From Kappaphycus alvarezii (Eukaryota > Rhodophyta > Florideophyceae > Gigartinales > Solieriaceae), in assembly GCA_002205965.3 (NCBI GenBank), contig NADL03000118.1, positions 1-64,000 on the forward strand: 64,000 nucleotides of DNA, in the 5' to 3' direction. The translations under genes and the position numbers were made by a program. Numbering within the stretch: position 1 is the stretch's first letter; each line of letters begins with the position of its first letter. Below the pieces are notes generated by a model, which saw nothing but the letters and a program-made list of their open reading frames with translations, was not told the origin of the DNA and ran no database searches. Below, piece after piece: positions 54,642-64,000 of the stretch.

Positions 54642-54924
54642 GGGGGAAGGTTTGGGTGTTTTGCTCTTGGAAAATATATCGGATCTATCCCATGGTTTTC
54701 CTGTCGCGGAGAAGTGAGGGTCAAACGTTTGGATGGGTCAATATTTAGAATGCAGGGTCATTTCATGCGGTCTGCTTGATGGCTGACCTGAAGGTAGCCT
54801 TTTAGGGAGCATAGTTCCCCATTACTGTGTCAGCATACCTTTTTGAGTCGATTTTGGTTGTCTGGAAAACTATGGGATAGATCGGATATATGGTCCAAGA
54901 GTAAAACACCCAAACCTTTCCCCC
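54642..54924. repeat. Head-to-head pair of T1 tails
   Basis: Left, minus sense, 54642-54700 (GGGGGAAGGTTTGGGTGTTT). Right, sense, about 54750-54924, with an ORF end (CLMADLKVAF, stop), TTTTTGAGTCGATTTTGGTT and CCCAAACCTTTCCCCC. The outer ends form an inverted repeat of about 55 bp. TTTCCT flanks both sides but is too short to prove one event. Confidence 0.75.
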
Positions 54925-55084
54925 TTTCCTACGGAAAGTGTTCGGGTTCTTTAATAATTTAAATTGAGCCAGTAACTCTGTCGCAGCAAACGAAACCCCC
55001 TCCCCGCCCTATAATTACAGGTAAGAGTCGGCTATCCCCTGGTAAGTTCTAAATATGTTCAAGATAATGAGTAGTGTGGCACAG

Positions 55085-55490
55085 TTTCACCTGAAAGGCT
55101 AGCTGGAAGCCGACCAGCAGGCGTGTCGCATTGAAAATGACTGCTTCCGCCGCATGCCTTTAGGTTTAACCAGATCGAACCATTCTAAATGTCTCCTTTT
55201 CCCTTACAACCGCGCAACGCACGTCCAAAGGCATGGATAGAACCGACCACATTTTCCATAAATTATAATAACCCCGAAATTCCCCATTCAGGGCCACCTC
55301 GGTTAGCACAGGGTATCCGTCTGAGTACCAGCCTCCGAGGGTAGATATAGGGATGAGCACGAGTCTACTTCTGGTGGTGATCGCGATAAAAGATTCATAT
55401 CTTTTATACTTTTGTGCCTTTGCAGCGTTGAGGGATATGGGCTTTGCAACGGTGCGCACTGTTGATACCGGCCATGAGTAACTCAAGGTT
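55085..55490 (-). pseudogene. LINE C-terminal fragment with nested T4 tail
   Basis: Minus strand: ISLNAAKAQKYKRYESFIA and LVLIPISTLGGWYSDGYPVL match the 50.8 kb LINE (TSLNAAHAEKQRKYQGF, ISTLGGWHPAAF). The match breaks at about 55290 and resumes near 55085-55160 as RHAAEAVIFNATRLLVGF (compare RHSALTVTSNAACLLAGL). The gap is filled by a plus-sense T4 tail. Confidence 0.78.
55205..55285 (+). mobile_element. T4 tail nested in LINE
   Basis: GGATAGAACCGACCACATTT, then ATAACCCCGAAATTCCCC, as in 3748-3891. The left boundary is approximate. The interrupted LINE ORF shows it arrived later. Confidence 0.72.
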
Positions 55491-56742
55491 GTCTATCGAA
55501 TTGTGGTCCTGATATGAAGGGAAGAACTGGTGGAGCATATCCATATCCCGGTGGGGCTACTGTCTGAATGATGTCCTGAATTTCTGTTTTGGTTGCGTGA
55601 TATTCTCGCGAGTGGAAGTTGCTGGCACAGGCAGAAAGACTATCAGTTTTAGAATGCGTCTCTCCTAGCCGACAAAGAGACATACGTGTATGGCATCAGG
55701 GTTTCGTTGGGTTTACCGCGTGCTTGATATATTAGCGGCTACAGTAGTAGAGTTGAAGTAGTACAATTGAGAGGCACCATAGACCTCCCACTGTGCTACC
55801 TGATCAACACGCATTCTCCTTTTGGAGGGCGTGAGTGGTTTGGCAAATGTGAAATTGAGGAAATCCGTGCCTCCAGTGCTTCCTATTGCCCCAATGTCCT
55901 GCCGTGTGCAATGCAGGCCACCCCTCGGCTAGATGGGGGGTCACGAGCAGCTTCTTGCAGGTTTTGGGAAATCCAATATACTTTACGGTCATGTCTTTGT
56001 ATTCTGCGGTCTCCGTATACGCGGTGTAGGAGATGATCATCAAAACGATCACGTGTTTCTAGGTAGTTTCCTAAAGGGACAATAGTTGTTCCCTAAGGAA
56101 AGGAAGAGTGACTTTATATTGGGAGAGGGAGTCGTCTGTGTCTAGGGCCATTGTATAGAGAGTACTATAACTATGAAGTCGGATCAAGGGCAGCCATGAA
56201 GCATGCTGCATTGGGTAGTAGAGTCACATTGCAGTGCAACAAAGCGACAGTGAGAAAAATCAAGGGAGCCAATTGAATCTACAGCATTGACAGGAATCTC
56301 TTCAAATTTGTCAGAATCTCGACTTTGGCGTCCGCAAAGGATGTCTCTATTCTGGTTGTCAACATCGAACGAATGCAAAGCAGACGTATCCAGCGGAAAG
56401 CAGCAGCTCTTGTCGGAACCAGAACTGAGTTGATTGCGAAACCTGTTCAACATTGATATCTCTCTCAGTAACCGGCTCTCTCCCTGTTCTGGACTACTTT
56501 GCGGACTCGATTGGTCCAGCAAAGCGTGCGATTAGGTCCTACCTCGCATCGCGGGATGTACAAGCCAAGAGGGAGCAATTGCTCGCTTGAAGTGGGTTTC
56601 CACTGGTCATTTTTATACACGAAAAACATAGCGTGTGTGTTTACCGCGAGACTGCGGAGGGCTGAAAAGCGGCAGAGTTGAGCAGTAGTCATCTGCGAAG
56701 CCTTGTTTAGTTTTCTACGGCAGAACACTCGATTTAATGACA
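55491..56742. other. No gene seen
   Basis: Several 60-110 codon frames on both strands overlap each other and lack features. Confidence 0.35.
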
Positions 56743-56830
56743 GGGGAAATGTAGGGTTGGATTACTGGGATGGAAAAGTTGGTTCAAGCCCTAGGAAGCT
56801 ATGCGGTACAGCGATGTGGAGGGATCGATT
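56743..56830 (-). repeat. T6 tail
   Basis: GGGGAAATGTAGGGTTGG, then ATTACTGGGATGGAAAAG and GCCCTAGGAAGCTATGCGG. Related copies: 19745-19815, 57303-57390 and 44507-44618. Confidence 0.65.
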
Positions 56831-57302
56831 GTAAAGCCAGGCGGGAAGGACTAGCGCGTGTACCATTGTTGTTGATTCCATTTCCGTGACCCCTCGGGTC
56901 GACAATCTCCGATTTCTCGTTGACCTCACAAAACCGCCCCCCTCCAGATTCCTTTTGAGCTGGCTCAACAACGACAGTCATACTTGACTCGCGAATTACA
57001 TTGTGCTCAGAGGCAGCGATGCAAAGTATCCTGTGTATGTTGCCAGCTTTGTGCAGTGAGAAACTTTGCGCTGGTTGAGAAGGGTTGGCATTTTATTTGT
57101 TACTACGCAACTTATTTTCCGAGGAATGATGTAGTTAACGGTTGAGCTGTGGTCGTCCTTGGGCGGGGCTTTGATGTTTTTCCATGCAAACAAGTATCGC
57201 AGACATTTCAAAGAAAAAAATTTTTGGTTGAGAAGAGAATGTGAGAGCGTCTGCAGGGCTTTGTCGATGTAGTATTGATTCGTATTGCCGCACATCCGAT
57301 AA

Positions 57303-57390
57303 GGGGAAAAAAGGGGTTGTGTTTACTGGGAAACTTTGAAGGGCTTGAAACCGGGGGTGGTTTAAGGTAGGCTTTTTGTAACCGATAATA
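57303..57390 (-). repeat. T6-like tail
   Basis: GGGGAAAAAAGGGGTTGTGT, then TTACTGGGAAACTTTGAAGG, follows the layout of 56743-56830. Confidence 0.5.
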
Positions 57391-59442
57391 GTGTACTTTG
57401 CCAGAACAGAAAACATATTTTGTAATTCCGGAATCTGCTTATTTCTCGTTGAATAAAGGGTCTGAAAAGCTGAGGATTCATTTCAAACAATAAGCGACAC
57501 GGCAGCCCCTCTGGTTGTTGAACGGATCAATGTCAAGAGAAAGCGGCAAAAACACACGGGAGATGATCGATGTCGGTGACCAGAACTTTACACATCCAAG
57601 TTGACGCAATGCATCAAGTTTCAAGTATGGGAGAAATTACTAGAATTGAGAGAGAAGATATCGGTCGCAGGAGCACCAACGAAATGAGGAATGAAAAATG
57701 CATCCAAGGAATTTGGTTTCATCGGTCAAACTCTTGTGATGCAAATGAAAACCTTGTATATTCTACGTGCCAATGAGCGGGCTTGAAACCCTGTCCAATT
57801 TGAGTCAAATGACACTTTTGCCTTTTCAACAACGCAGTGATCGAGACGCCAATGGCACGATTATGCAAACAGGCAATAGCGTTTCCGCGCAGGGGTTGAG
57901 ATACTTGGCTCGCCTCGGCAGGTACTATTCCGAGCACACTTTATCATGGCATAAGATTGCAGTGCAATAGATGAACACAGGATTTTACCGTACATGAGCG
58001 GACTATGGTGGTGACACACAGGTGATAAGGCGCAAGTTTTTAAAGTTTGCAATGAATCGTAAACCAGGAGAGCAGAGCTGCGTCTCCAGTACCCAGTAGG
58101 AAAAGGTTTCTGGTCGTACAATGCGGCCGGAGTGATGCTCGCAAGTGAGGAAATGTGGGTGACCGGCACATTGAATAAAGCAAAGGTATGTGTGTTGTGC
58201 GAGTGCGATCATAAGGGGGTGTCGTCGGGGTGGGTGGTAATGCACTGTTGGCGCGGGGAAGGGGCAGCAGAGTTGTTGAGCATGTTGCGGGTGGTTGGTT
58301 GTTGGGAGATTTTGGTGTGCGGCGGATGAGGAATTTGAAAGAGTGTATTTTTTTGAGGATGGAATGGGCTATTTAGGGCCATTGAGAGAGCTTTTGTGGA
58401 TATAGTGTGTTTGTGGATAGAGAGTTTGTCAAGGCTTGTTTATAAACTTGTCTGAAAATCATGAGGTTGATAGCGAGACCGGTTATTGCGCTGCTCAATA
58501 TGGTGTTTAGCATGCGAGTTTTGGAGCTCGATGTCGTCAACAATGCTTTGAACTACATAGATTCAACTGTAAACTGGAAATGATTCAAAGGGTCAAAAGT
58601 TACACAATGGGCAAAGTCCCTTCCAAGGATGGCAGCGTATGTCCCGCAAGAATGCCCGTAGCAACAACCTAGCAACTCTGAACGGGCCTTTTGTAAAGTA
58701 CAGCTGTATTGCAATCCTGCAATCTGTACTGCAGATATCGGGTTTTCGACAAAAGCTGCGATTTGATTTGTCATCACCGATCGAATTGGCCTCTTGCAAT
58801 TGGCCATGGTTCACTTGCCTTTATTTCGAGAAACAGCTTCAAGTTTTATTTTTTTCTACAAGATACGGTTGGAGCATCTGAAAATTCGAAAAAATAAAAT
58901 CAACTTGCCCATTTATTATTCTAGCGTGGCACAAATGCCAACAATCAGGCCTGCCTTACTCCACTCTTTTCTTCTTGCCACTGGCCTTTTGACAAATCAA
59001 TCCGCATGACAAGCGTCCCGCGACGAGAAAATGTCCAGCTTGAATCGCTTGACATGAGGCAATCGGCACTATACTGAATGCATTAAACTTTTTTCTTTCG
59101 TTCTCTACAGTTGCCATCGGCGACTGACCTTGTTCCGTAAGGAGTTTTTGAATAACGCTTCCGTTCACCTTGCCTAACTGAGTTTTTTTTGTTTATTGCG
59201 AATATTCTCAAAAGCAACACTATCTTTCATGCAAAAACCCCGATCCCTTCGCCCTTTTTCTTCTCCACATAATAATAATAATCAACTTGGTGATACCAAT
59301 GTATAATTCCTCCTTGCCGTCTCCCATTGTCCCACAGCCTACAAATTGGATGATGTCACAGCAAAATCCTCATAGATGACTACCCAGCGCACTCTAACAG
59401 TACAGGCCTTTTGAGTTTTTGCACCGCTCTACTGTATTGAAC
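57391..59442. other. No gene seen; transition to GC-richer DNA
   Basis: Short frames only. From about 58.1 kb the sequence becomes GT-rich, then C-rich, suggesting the edge of the transposon island. Confidence 0.35.
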
Positions 59443-59689
59443 CGCGAGTCACCCCGCAACCACCTCTGCATCCCTAGCCCAACTGGCCACAACCACACCG
59501 CCCAACCCGCAGTCAGTCATTGCAACGCCGTACAATCAGTACCGCGGCTACTTGTCCGAGTATCCATGCCCCAAATGCGCAGGACAATACACGTACAGTA
59601 TGCCCAGGCCCAAAGTGCCAACGCAGCGGTCTGATCCATTCAACTCGTCGCAAAACGACGCATGTCGGGCAAGAGGCAAGCAATCCTGA
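59443..59689 (+). CDS. Candidate host exon
   Basis: A plus frame without ATG is open from after a TGA (59437-59439) to TGA 59687-59689. It reads SLAQLATTTPPNPQSVIATP, then YNQYRGYLSEYPCPKCAGQY and TYSMPRPKVPTQRS, more protein-like than the neighbouring frames, with one CPKC pair. A branch-site-like CTCTAAC at about 59392 and an AG at 59451-59452 could serve as a 3' splice site. No family recognised. The real gene structure needs transcript data. Confidence 0.35.
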
Positions 59690-60104
59690 ATCGCCCCTGA
59701 CGTGTAAAGAAACCCTTACTCCCAAGCCCGAGCTCTGCCAAAGGCATCGCACAGTACTTTTCCCGCACAAAATCCTCTTTGCGGGCACTGCCGCTGCTGC
59801 ACATACACGGGATGCGAGTCGGGTGTGGTTGGTTTTGCCATCGGTTTGCGTGTTAGTTGTTTACATGTCTCATTCTCAACCGCTAGCCCCATTCTGCCGG
59901 AGCGTGCATCCCCACCTCTACACAACAACCACCTATTTCCGTACTCTCGTCTCTACTCACACGATGAAACAAACCAAAAATCACACCACCCACCCCCACC
60001 CTCTCTACACCCAACCCAACCAACCAACACTCTAAAACCGCCCAAAAACCACAATCTCCAAGTACAAACCCCCCCCCCCCTTGCACAAAACAAGCAACAC
60101 ATAC

Positions 60105-60710
60105 TCAGAACGAGTCCCACACGCCCCAATTCTCGTCCGGCGCCTCAAGCGCCACCATAGTCTCCTCAAAAGCGCCAGCCCCCAGCCCCATAAAATGACA
60201 CGACTCGAGTGTATCACTCACCGAAACCTGCCCACCAACCTCCCCCTCCTCCTCCCCCTCCTCCCGCACACACGCATTCAACGGCGGGTGCACCCGCACC
60301 TCCCCCACGGGCGGTATCTTTTCCAACAGATCATCCACGACGAACAAATCGTTGATTTCGTTTGCAGCCGGCCAATGGACGGGGACATGGTCCGGAAGGG
60401 CAGTAGCGGCCGATATGACACTGGTGGTTCTTGAAGAGATGTGGTGTTTACGTTGATCGAGACGGTTGCTGAGCCTTTGCAGGCGATGGTGAAGTTCGGA
60501 CTGTTGCTGCTTTTGGTAGCGTAGTTGTGCGAAGAGTTGGTCGCAGAGACGACTGGGGGAAGGGTGAGGGTTGGGGGGGTGGCTTTGTGGATTTGGAGGG
60601 GCGGCGACGACGGGCTTGGAGATGAGGGAGGAGGGAGGCTTGTGGGAGGTGGAGGAGAGGGTGGGGGAGGGGTGGGGGAGGGATTGCGTGGGGGAGAGAT
60701 GGGGTGCCAT
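60105..60710 (-). CDS. Proline-rich protein with coiled coil and acidic C-terminus
   Basis: A 201-codon frame with ATG at 60708-60710. Residues 1-53 are Pro/Ser/His-rich. Residues about 54-90 form a coiled-coil-like helix (CDQLFAQLRYQKQQQSELHH, then RLQRLSNRLDQRKHH). A hydrophobic/acidic segment (NEINDLFVVDDLLEKIPP) precedes an acidic stretch (EEGEEEGEVGG) and the end ENWGVWDSF. A basic helix followed by an acidic tail could suit a transcription regulator, but no DNA-binding domain is visible. A second minus frame (60448-60939, MSFIPSSLPLPP) overlaps it and may be an N-terminal extension after a frameshift, or a shadow. The best host gene candidate here. Confidence 0.55.
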   Translation of the reverse strand: MAPHLSPTQSLPHPSPTLSSTSHKPPSSLISKPVVAAPPNPQSHPPNPHPSPSRLCDQLFAQLRYQKQQQSELHHRLQRLSNRLDQRKHHISSRTTSVISAATALPDHVPVHWPAANEINDLFVVDDLLEKIPPVGEVRVHPPLNACVREEGEEEGEVGGQVSVSDTLESCHFMGLGAGAFEETMVALEAPDENWGVWDSF

Positions 60711-60966
60711 TTTGGTGTAGGTGTGGGTGTTGGTTGAGGCGATGGGGAGGCGGTGGGGTGGTGGGAGTGGAGCGGGGTTGGACTGTTATAGTACGAGTGG
60801 AGGTTGGCAGAGATGAGAGTCGTGGTGGTGGGGAGGGGGGGGGAAGGTTGGTAGGGATCAAAGGAGACTGGCTTTTTGGCAGGGATACTGTACTATACTG
60901 TAGTGGTGGTAGAGGCAGAGACGAGGGAATGAAGGACATGGCTTACAGGTTCTGTCTTCAATTTGA

Positions 60967-61023
60967 TACTGTACTGTACTGTACTGTACAGTAGTAAACG
61001 GTACAGTACAGTACAGTACAGTA
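60967..61023. repeat. Perfect hairpin of TACTG/CAGTA pentamers
   Basis: Left arm 60967-60989 (TACTG repeated, ending TAC) and right arm 61001-61023 are exact reverse complements, 23 bp each, around an 11-base loop. The hairpin lies about 260 bp upstream of the minus-strand ATG at 60710. Confidence 0.95.
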
Positions 61024-63487
61024 TTTGGTATATCGTGAGCGGCACGAGATTAAAAGGAATTAGGCCATTGCCAAGGGATGCCATACAACGCACATCTACA
61101 GGCTGTATCAAATAAGTATAATGTCATACCTGCCATTTTACAGTACAGTACATCCAAAACCTTATTCGTCTAGCTCGAAAAAAGAAGAAGAAAAATTATT
61201 CTATTCTACTGCCATCTCAACCCATGCATGCATCTCTTGTTCCAATTTAGACTCTCCTACCCTGCCCCCGCCTTACTGCTCATCAAATCCCCCCCTCCCC
61301 CCCTACCCACACAAAAACACACCAGTCGAAAATATTCCATGCACTACCGCACCCACCCATTTTCACAATTACGTAACACTACCTATGATAGTCAGTCGCC
61401 AACGCCTATCACAAGCCGATCCGAATTTTACGTTGCAACGAGTCTGCAAATCCTGTAGATTCCGTGCCGCCACCGCCCCGACTATCCAATGCCGCAGCAA
61501 CATGCACTGCCACATTGCGTTGATGCCTTTCATGGCCCTAGTCGCTAGAGAGGCTCGTCGACGCCCTAGTACACGAGTGTACAGTACTGTACTGTACATG
61601 CCGAGACGGGGAGGATGGGAGGCAGGGTTTGCGGGGATTTGAAATTTGAAAAAGAAACGATTATGGACGAGGCAAAATGGTGGATGCGCGATTTTTTGAC
61701 TTGAAAATCCTGACGTGTAAGAAATGGATGTACCCAATCTCTCCGCCCATATGTTGCAAATATCGTCCTTTTTTTTTTTCGGGCAATGTGTACTCCCCGC
61801 GCGGACTGGGTTTTTTTGGAGGGAGCGAGTCAGTCAGGCGCGATTTTTAGTTTGGAATCGATTTTTGGGGTCAAACTTATGATGGGACACTGATTTCCAA
61901 ACGGTTTGAAACGGTTTGAGATGGACACTTTTTGGAATGCTTTTTATAACAAGTCACGGGCTACGGTAGGTTGTGTTGCAGGGTATCAGGACCTCATGGG
62001 GACATTACAGTGCTTCATGGCCAGGGCAAAGGTTGACTGTTGGCATTTGTGCACCAGTGTATCGGAATCGCCCGGAATCATTTCTCGATTCTACTGTACT
62101 GTACATGCTACGTACAGTACAATATTACAACGTGCAGTACAGGATGGTGGAGAGCGACAATTGCCGTACGGCATGGATGTTGGCATTCCCGTGTATGATT
62201 CGGCATGCAGGCCGATGCACTTGGAAACCAGTTTGCAGGGCTTGTACCACTTTCCAAGGCGCGGTGCTTTTGGACCAGTTGGAGAAAAGGTAGAAACTTG
62301 GTGTTGGATTTGCGTTCAAGCGTCGGCCTTTTCTGTTTTTGCTTGCAGCCCAGTACAGTACTAAGCAATACGACACGGTCTACTCTTTTCATTTCTGTAA
62401 TTCTCGTGGCTGTCGCCGTCAAAAGAGCCCAACATTACAGTCGGGGATAGGGGAAAGGTCGGGATTACAGCACGATATGCCAACTTTACAGTGGAGGCAA
62501 CAAAGGCCTCTGCTCCAATCAGGTGAGGAGGATTACAACGTCATTGTTACCAAGTACGGTACATATAACCTTAATTCAGTTCCAAAACGTTCCCAGTGTA
62601 CTGCATATGTTAGATACGCCGACAGATCAGAAACGGTGGATTGCGCAGGCAACAATGATCTCATTGTCCAAACCGAACAACGCTACTGTACCGGTACCGT
62701 ACAACAATGTATCAGTCAGAATACAGGAGCGCAGTAGAGTTTCTTCTCATGCTTCCTTTTGCATATGCGTGTGCACTCGAAATGGTTCAACCCCACCATC
62801 CTTTCCTTTCTCCAACAAGTCCCTACTTGAGAACTTTTGGAAAAAGGAAATTTCCCAATCACAACATCCGGCAGCCATGCCACTCGACCTTATTTTTGGA
62901 CTTGCATTGTTTCCTTTGCACCACACCACATCATCATTACTGTACTGTACTGTACTGTACACTTCCCGCAATACCATCCGCAGCTCCACCGATACCAACA
63001 ACAACAAACATTTCGAGACTCCCTTCTTCCCTAGCTAGCATCCAATCCAATCCAATCCAACCGAAACCATCCATCAATCATTCCGACACCCACCACTCCA
63101 TCTATCCCAGTGTCAACACGCAGTCCCGCAGTCCCCCCCCCCCCCCCGCCCGCCCTCGGCCCCCACAAAAATTCCTGCTGACTCACTTGCAATTCCTCAC
63201 TCGCCCACTCGACACTACTACTGTACATATCCCCTCCTTCCGTAACTCGACTCACCTCCCTCTCCCTTTCAATCTCCATTCATCATCTCCTGTCTCCCAT
63301 ACAGATCCCCACATACAAATATTTCACGCAACCAAATTCAACCTCCGCCTTTATCCCCCCGTCTACGCCCTTGCCATCCAACACACCCCCCCCCAACAAA
63401 CCAAACCCGCAAAAAAAAACTGCGCACGCTTCCCCGATGCCACGTCGGGAACCATTCCATTCCTTCATCTCGAGCCTCATCGTATGA
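61024..63487. other. No certain gene; TGTAC pentamer clusters
   Basis: Frames 61121-61642, 61906-62364, 62339-62737 and 62707-63519 overlap and look mostly like C-rich or repeat-driven frames. The end of 62339-62737 (EDYNVIVTKYGTYNLNSVPK) is the most protein-like. TACTG/CAGTA runs recur at about 61138-61152, 61577-61601, 62089-62143 and 62938-62963. Homopolymer C runs lie near 60069 and 63131. Confidence 0.4.
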
Positions 63488-64000
63488 CCCGGCCCATTCT
63501 GTCAAACTCCAGTTTATAACCACTGCAAAGGCAACAATTCACTCGCTCGCCACGTTCCCGCTGTTTTCACACCCGCTATTCCCGTCGCTGCGGATGAAAA
63601 GTTGCAGAGGTTAGGCCCGAAACATCGCCCGTCCTCGTTGTTTTTTTTGGCAAGGCTGGGGTTTGTCGCGAGGCGGAAATTTGTGCAACCGTTTCTCACT
63701 CCCCCGACCTATGCCAATCGAGTCGTCGGCGTGCCGATCGTTGGCATATTGCAACATATTCGGCATGCTATGCCGTGGACAGTAAACTCGAAACCAGTCA
63801 CAATCGGGTTCACACGTCGTGATTCATACAAGGGGCTTTCGCCCTTTCAAGGCAGTTTGGGATTCATGCTCGTTGGGGGACTTTCTTTTCGGATGATGTC
63901 ATGTTTTCCACCCTGCAGAGTCACCTGTCGAGCAATTTTGAACTATAATACTTCACACCCTTGTCCCGGACGAGTGCAATGCAAACGAGAATTACATCGG
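63488..64000 (+). CDS. Open frame running off the window end
   Basis: After TGA 63485-63487 one plus frame stays open for 171 codons to the window end. The first ATG falls about 90 codons in. Segments include LGPKHRPSSLFFLARLGFVA, PTYANRVVGVPIVGILQHIR and GFTRRDSYKGLSPFQGSLGF. No domain recognised. The length and even composition suggest an exon of a host gene extending beyond 64000; a chance open frame in GC-rich DNA remains possible. Confidence 0.35.

Noticed and set aside
60448-60939. 163-codon minus frame as a separate gene
   Set aside because: It overlaps the better supported 60105-60710 frame on the same strand. It may be an N-terminal extension but is not supported as an independent protein.
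62707-63519. 270-codon plus frame
   Set aside because: Its Pro/Ser/Thr content follows the C-rich DNA and TGTAC repeats; it shows no domain and probably lacks coding meaning.
1-64000. CRISPR arrays or bacterial operons
   Set aside because: No regularly spaced direct repeats with unique spacers, no ribosome-binding-site/operon layout; the element types are eukaryotic.

Overview
This is a transposon-dense stretch of a eukaryotic nuclear genome. No bacterial operons are visible. It contains an LTR retrotransposon, relics of two more, and many pieces of non-LTR retrotransposons (LINEs) of the type with a restriction-enzyme-like endonuclease (RLE). Host-looking sequence survives only at the edges: about 0.1-0.5 kb, and from about 59.4 kb to the end, where the DNA is richer in C and G. 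The species cannot be fixed from the sequence; a fungus, alga or other protist would fit. Frequent single-base indels interrupt otherwise good reading frames. They also dominate the differences between the two LTRs of one young element, so part of this damage may be sequencing error and exact CDS ends are provisional.

Layout. 0.1-0.5 kb: candidate host exon(s) on the minus strand. 1.5-3.5 kb: a 77-bp tandem duplication and two tandem copies of a LINE 3' coding region (minus). 3.7-11 kb: a field of very short, 5'-truncated LINE tails, many with 9-13 bp target-site duplications (TSDs), plus a LINE C-terminal fragment and an unrecognised ORF (9.26-9.82 kb). 11.54-19.01 kb: a complete Ty3/gypsy-type element with near-identical 716/719-bp LTRs, a 5-bp TSD, gag, protease, RT/RNase H, integrase and a third ORF made of a duplicated domain. 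22.3-26.95 kb (minus): a decayed relative of the same element. 27-38.5 kb: AT-rich, nothing convincing. 38.5-40.9 kb: a second gypsy lineage, rearranged so that its RT lies inverted inside its gag. 41.9-43.9 kb: two LINE fragments, one with RT. 44.6-49.9 kb: AT-rich, empty. 50.80-51.75 kb: a 5'-truncated LINE insertion with a 14-bp TSD and an open RLE domain. 52.7-57.4 kb: nested and paired LINE tails. 59.4-64 kb: candidate host exons, a proline-rich/coiled-coil protein on the minus strand, TACTG/TGTAC pentamer repeats with a perfect hairpin, and an open frame running off the end.

Repeat families are named here T1-T6 by their 3' tails. T1 ends ACCCAAACCTTTCCCC; T2 contains CTGGGTACCAACCC and TAAATTAACCCC; T3 ends TAAACTACCCCATCATTCCCC; T4 contains AACCGACCACAT and ends in AATTCCCC; T5 contains CCGGGATTACAGCCGACC and ends TTTTCCCC; T6 contains CAGTAAACC or CAGTAATCC and ends in CCCC. 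T1 and T2 can be tied to LINE ORFs because longer copies run into a conserved C-terminus (SNAACLMAGL or SNAACLLAGL). The main story is target-primed reverse transcription by several related RLE LINE lineages that share a C-rich 3' end, often leaving insertions as small as 40 bp.
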